Source of the DNA: Candidatus Pelagibacter ubique HIMB140 | Lineage (GTDB): Bacteria > Pseudomonadota > Alphaproteobacteria > Pelagibacterales > Pelagibacteraceae | Reading direction: 5' to 3' | Assembly (NCBI RefSeq): GCF_025558165.1 | Contig: NZ_LAMZ01000001.1 | Coordinates: 1,373,931 to 1,437,930, forward strand | DNA: 64,000 nucleotides | Part shown: one piece after another, positions 60,929 to 64,000 of the stretch | Layout: every line of letters begins with the position of its first letter | Position numbering within the stretch: the stretch's first letter is position 1 | The notes under the pieces: model-generated | Told to the model about the DNA's origin: nothing | Seen by the model: only the letters and a program-made list of their open reading frames with translations | Databases searched by the model: none | Translations under genes and position numbers: made by a program

Positions 60929-63373
60929 ATGGAAAAAAAATATCCTTCTAGCACAAAGGTAGTTGTTGTTGGAGGTGGTGTCATTGGTTGTTCCGTTGCT
61001 TACCACTTAACAAAATTTGGCTGGAAAGATGTTGTTCTTTTAGAAAGAGATCAATTAACATCAGGTACAACTTGGCATGCAGCAGGATTGGTTAGCCAGT
61101 TAGGTCCAACAGCAGCTGTTACAAAAATTAGAAAATATACTTTAGACCTTTATAAAAAATTAGAAAAAGAAGTTGATCACTCTGCAGGTTTAAGAATTAA
61201 CGGAGCTCTATCTATTGCTCAAACAAATGCTAGATGGCAAGAGCTTCAAAGACAAGCAACTACGGCTCAATTGTATGATGTTGATATTAAGATTTTAGAT
61301 AAAGATCAAATTAAGAAAAATTATCCAATTATGTATACGGATGATTTAAAGGGTGGAGTGTTAATGCCAGGTGATGGTGCTGCTGATCCAAGTGGTGTTA
61401 CACACATGTTGGCAAAAGGTGCAAGATTAGGTGGTGCAAAAATATTTGAGCAATCACCTGTTGAAACAATATTAACTAAAAATGGTAGAGTTAGTGGTGT
61501 TAGAGTTAAGGGGCAAGATATTGAATGTGAATATGTTGTTCTTGCAACAGGCATGTGGTCTAGACAAATTGGAGAAAAAATAGGAGTTAGTATTCCTTTA
61601 TATCCTGCAGAACATTTTTATGTAATTACAGAGCCAATTGAAAATCTTTCACCAACATTACCTGTAATAAGAGATTTTGATAGCAGTACTTATATTAAAG
61701 AAGATGCTGGAAAACTTTTAATTGGAATATTTGAAGGTAAGTCAATTCCAGCATTTAAAGATACTAATAAAGTTCCAGAAGATTTTTCATTTGGAGAATT
61801 TCCAGAAAATTTTGATCATTTTGAACCATATTTAGAAAAATCCATGAAACGATTTCCAGTTCTAGAGCAAGCTGGAATTAGAAAGTTTTTTTCTGGACCA
61901 GAGTCTTTTACGCCTGATACTAATTCTTTATTAGGTGAAGTACCTGAGGTTAAAAATTTATTTGTTAGCTGTGGGTTGAATAGCATAGGTATTGGTAGTG
62001 GAGGTGGAGTTGGAAAAGTAACTGCAGAATGGTTAATGACTGGTCATATCAATGAAGATATTTTTAATTACGATATAAAGAGATTTCAAAAGTTTCATTC
62101 AGAATTAGGTTTTATTAAAGATCGTATTACAGAGTCACTTGGGGATTTGTATGGAATGCATTGGCCTTATAAACAACACAAAACATCAAGAAATGTAAAA
62201 AAATTACCATACCACAATGAATTAAAAAGTTTTGGTGCATGCTTTGGAGTTTCTGCTGGATATGAAAGACCAATGTGGTTTGCTCTTGATGGAGAAAAAG
62301 CAGAGTATGAATACAGTTATAATTACCAAAACTGGTATCCATCAGTTGAATACGAAACTAACAATACACTAACAAATGTTGGTCTATATGATTTATCTCC
62401 TTTCTCTAAATTTGAAATTAAATCTGAAAAAGCTCATGAAGATCTTCAGAGAATTTGCACATCAAATATAAAACAGGAACCTGGAAAATGTACTTATACT
62501 CATATGCTCAATAAAGATGGAGGAATAGAGACAGATCTTACAGTAGTTTGTATAGATCAAAATCATTTTAGAATTATTAGTTCTGCAGCAACAAGAGAAA
62601 GAGATAAATTTCATATTAAAAAGCATCTATCGGATAATGTTGAGTTAACTGACATTACTGATGATTATTGTGTGTTTGGATTATTTGGGCCAAAGAGTAG
62701 GCTGTTAATGCAAGATTTAAGTTCAGATGATTTTAGTAATGAAAACTTTAAGTTTGCGAATTCGAAATATATAGAAATTAACGGAACTAAAATATGGACC
62801 CAAAGATTATCTTATGTTGGTGAGTTAGGTTACGAACTTTATGTTAAAAATTCTGAGTCTAAAAATATTTATGAGAAATTAATAGAAAAAGGAAAAAAAT
62901 ACAATTTATCTAATTGTGGAATGCATGCATTAGATACAATGAGAATGGAAAGTGGTTTTTTACATTGGGGTCATGATATTTCACCTGAGGAAAACCAATA
63001 CCAGGCAGGTCTTAACTTTACTGTTAGTTACAAGAAAGAATTTAATTTTATTGGAAGAGAAGCATTGGAAAAAATAAAAGATAAAAAAATTGATAGGAAG
63101 TTTGCTATGTTTGTCCTTAAAAATAATGAACCAGGAAAACCTCTTCTGCTTCACGATGAACCAATCTATTTTGATGATAAAATAGTTGGAAGAACTACAT
63201 CGGGTAATTATTCATTTAATTTCAAAAAAAATCTTGCATTTGGTTATATAAATAATGACTATACAGATGATGAACTTCTAAATGGAAATATTTCAATAGA
63301 AATTGAAAAAATCAAATATCCTGCTGAAATTATCTTTAAACCATTAAAGCAAACTAATTTTAAAAATAGTTAA
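60929..63373 (+). CDS. Sarcosine / dimethylglycine dehydrogenase-like FAD and folate enzyme in the taurine operon
   Basis: An 814-residue paralogue of the dehydrogenase at 2181. The FAD domain (1-375) has V-G15-G-G-V-I-G20, E39 and the covalent-FAD type H50 (TTWHAAGL). The C-terminal GcvT-like half (about 430-814) has THMLNKDGGIETDLTV, the GG...DLT form found in sarcosine dehydrogenase, against GR...ELT in the other copy. It demethylates a secondary or tertiary N-methylamine and loads the carbon on folate. Being 2 bases after ald in a taurine operon, its substrate may be an N-methylated taurine rather than sarcosine. Confidence 0.82.
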   Translation: MEKKYPSSTKVVVVGGGVIGCSVAYHLTKFGWKDVVLLERDQLTSGTTWHAAGLVSQLGPTAAVTKIRKYTLDLYKKLEKEVDHSAGLRINGALSIAQTNARWQELQRQATTAQLYDVDIKILDKDQIKKNYPIMYTDDLKGGVLMPGDGAADPSGVTHMLAKGARLGGAKIFEQSPVETILTKNGRVSGVRVKGQDIECEYVVLATGMWSRQIGEKIGVSIPLYPAEHFYVITEPIENLSPTLPVIRDFDSSTYIKEDAGKLLIGIFEGKSIPAFKDTNKVPEDFSFGEFPENFDHFEPYLEKSMKRFPVLEQAGIRKFFSGPESFTPDTNSLLGEVPEVKNLFVSCGLNSIGIGSGGGVGKVTAEWLMTGHINEDIFNYDIKRFQKFHSELGFIKDRITESLGDLYGMHWPYKQHKTSRNVKKLPYHNELKSFGACFGVSAGYERPMWFALDGEKAEYEYSYNYQNWYPSVEYETNNTLTNVGLYDLSPFSKFEIKSEKAHEDLQRICTSNIKQEPGKCTYTHMLNKDGGIETDLTVVCIDQNHFRIISSAATRERDKFHIKKHLSDNVELTDITDDYCVFGLFGPKSRLLMQDLSSDDFSNENFKFANSKYIEINGTKIWTQRLSYVGELGYELYVKNSESKNIYEKLIEKGKKYNLSNCGMHALDTMRMESGFLHWGHDISPEENQYQAGLNFTVSYKKEFNFIGREALEKIKDKKIDRKFAMFVLKNNEPGKPLLLHDEPIYFDDKIVGRTTSGNYSFNFKKNLAFGYINNDYTDDELLNGNISIEIEKIKYPAEIIFKPLKQTNFKNS

Positions 63374-63382
63374 TTAAAAAAA

Positions 63383-63856
63383 TTATTGGTATTTAGCTGC
63401 AGTTATAAATTCACTGAAACTTTCACACCAAATAACTACGGTATTGAATTTACTTACATCTACATTTGAGGGAACATCAACAACAAAGTTTTCAAAACTT
63501 TTAACCTCTGCAACATATTTAGCTTCATCTTTAATTGGCAAAAATTCATCTTCATGTTGTGTAAATTCATTTGTTAGATAAAGTTTGTAATCTGGCCCGG
63601 GTGCAATTGCGCCATTGACTGTAATTTTTGTGTTTGAAATTGTAACTTTTGCTTCTCCCCAGTGAAATGGATCACTTCCTCTTAAATCTCTAACAAACTC
63701 AGTTTGATATTGAGATTTATTTTCATACTCATTAATTTTACTTATTTCGACTGACGCTGGCGCAGTTAAAATTGGTAGAAAATATATACCTAAGCCAAAG
63801 CCAATTATTAAAAAGAAAAAGTGACTAATAAATAGATAAGTAATTTTTTTTTTCAT
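63383..63856 (-). CDS. Membrane-anchored DM13-domain protein
   Basis: A 157-residue protein with one N-terminal transmembrane helix (about 6-30) and an external DM13 domain (about 55-157): DPFHWGEAKVTISNTKITVNGAIAPGPDYKLYLTNEF, then VDVSKFNTVVIWCESFSEFITAAKYQ with the near-invariant C144 in the VVIWC motif. DM13 is proposed to act in redox reactions through that cysteine. It faces the periplasm as a single-domain form. It is convergent with the sarcosine-dehydrogenase-like gene (9-base gap) and divergent from the tRNA. Confidence 0.82.
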   Translation of the reverse strand: MKKKITYLFISHFFFLIIGFGLGIYFLPILTAPASVEISKINEYENKSQYQTEFVRDLRGSDPFHWGEAKVTISNTKITVNGAIAPGPDYKLYLTNEFTQHEDEFLPIKDEAKYVAEVKSFENFVVDVPSNVDVSKFNTVVIWCESFSEFITAAKYQ

Positions 63857-63873
63857 AAGAAATTTACTTATAG

Positions 63874-63901
63874 TTGAAAGAGTTAATAAATGTAGTATAA
63901 A
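63874..63901 (+). promoter_or_regulatory. Sigma-70-type promoter of tRNA-Met
   Basis: TTGAAA (63874-63879) and TATAAA (63896-63901) are separated by 16 bases, both five-of-six matches to consensus. The tRNA begins 13 bases past the -10 element, the expected spacing for a short tRNA leader. Confidence 0.6.
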
Positions 63902-63914
63902 TCTTTCACTTTAT

Positions 63915-63991
63915 GGCGGGGTAGCTCAGTTGGTTAGAGCGCGGGACTCATAAGCCCGAGGTCAGTGGTTCGATTCCACTTCCCGCTACCA
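63915..63991 (+). tRNA. tRNA-Met (CAT anticodon), elongator type
   Basis: A 77-base cloverleaf with encoded CCA. Acceptor GGCGGGG pairs with TCCCGCT (G-U at both ends). D stem GCTC/GAGC, anticodon loop CTCATAA with CAT, T arm AGTGG-TTCGATT-CCACT, discriminator A, then CCA. The bottom anticodon-stem pair is A-G, a mismatch (position 31-39). The anticodon stem lacks the three consecutive G-C pairs next to the loop and the acceptor lacks the C-A mismatch of initiator tRNA, so this is an elongator tRNA; a lysidine-modified isoleucine reading cannot be fully excluded by sequence alone. Confidence 0.9.
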
Positions 63992-64000
63992 AAAACCTTT

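Noticed and set aside
1..64000. CRISPR array, insertion sequence, prophage, integron or restriction-modification system
   Set aside because: No regularly spaced repeats, transposase, integrase, phage structural, cas or methyltransferase genes were seen on either strand; the gene order looks like ordinary chromosome.

Overview
The window looks like a chromosome segment of a SAR11-type marine alphaproteobacterium ('Candidatus Pelagibacter' or a close relative). It is very AT-rich (about 30% G+C by eye). Genes are packed with gaps of a few bases, 1-26 base overlaps and overlapping convergent ends. The gene content is also SAR11-like: a taurine locus (tauABC, tpa, ald), glycine-betaine import (proXVW), two dimethylglycine/sarcosine dehydrogenase paralogues, a TRAP transporter and many substrate-binding-protein importers. 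I see no insertion sequence, phage, CRISPR array, rRNA or plasmid gene. No gene-free stretch exceeds 300 bases; the longest is 5141-5424.

Layout. 1-2102: a MATE transporter cut by the left edge, then a cytochrome b561 and a class II cytochrome c whose divergent start codons abut. 2181-5140: dimethylglycine dehydrogenase plus an unknown gene, closed by a terminator. 5425-19125: a sugar-acid catabolic island with three unrelated dehydratase families (UxaA, IlvD/Edd, enolase superfamily), lactonase, several dehydrogenases, a fumarylacetoacetase-family hydrolase, a TRAP importer and a DMT transporter. 19100-25994: PEP carboxylase, CcdA, azoreductase, a gamma-butyrobetaine-hydroxylase-like dioxygenase, an inositol-phosphatase-family protein, DUF924 and DUF952. 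25973-29066: an undescribed operon of five small, mostly ferredoxin-fold-like or NTF2-like proteins plus two SMR proteins lacking the key glutamate, and a divergent membrane protein. 29063-31125: cysK, cysE and a VOC protein. 31218-36184: proXVW, LysE family, alpha/beta hydrolase. 36171-40014: a CUT1 sugar ABC importer without ATPase and a HAD-like protein lacking its nucleophile. 40100-44272: a MetE-core, tandem-NTF2 and double-cupin group of unknown function.

44269-63373 reads as an organosulfur/organonitrogen region. It has a rhodanese, an HpsN-like sulfopropanediol dehydrogenase, a phosphotransacetylase-family protein, an Fbp-type ABC importer, a BASS symporter, a tandem winged-helix regulator with its own putative operator, an Ldh2-family (sulfolactate/malate type) dehydrogenase, tauABC, then tpa-ald and a sarcosine-dehydrogenase-like gene 2 bases after ald. 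The window closes with a DM13 protein and an elongator tRNA-Met.

How the genes fit together: taurine would be imported by TauABC, transaminated by Tpa with pyruvate, and pyruvate regenerated by Ald. The co-directional FAD/folate dehydrogenase suggests N-methylated amines, possibly N-methyltaurine, feed the same route. ProXVW and DMGDH fit betaine import and demethylation. Each of the five substrate-binding-protein genes is separated from its membrane or ATPase genes by an RNA hairpin, a recurrent way of raising binding-protein dose. All functions are inferred from sequence recognition alone; no database search was run.
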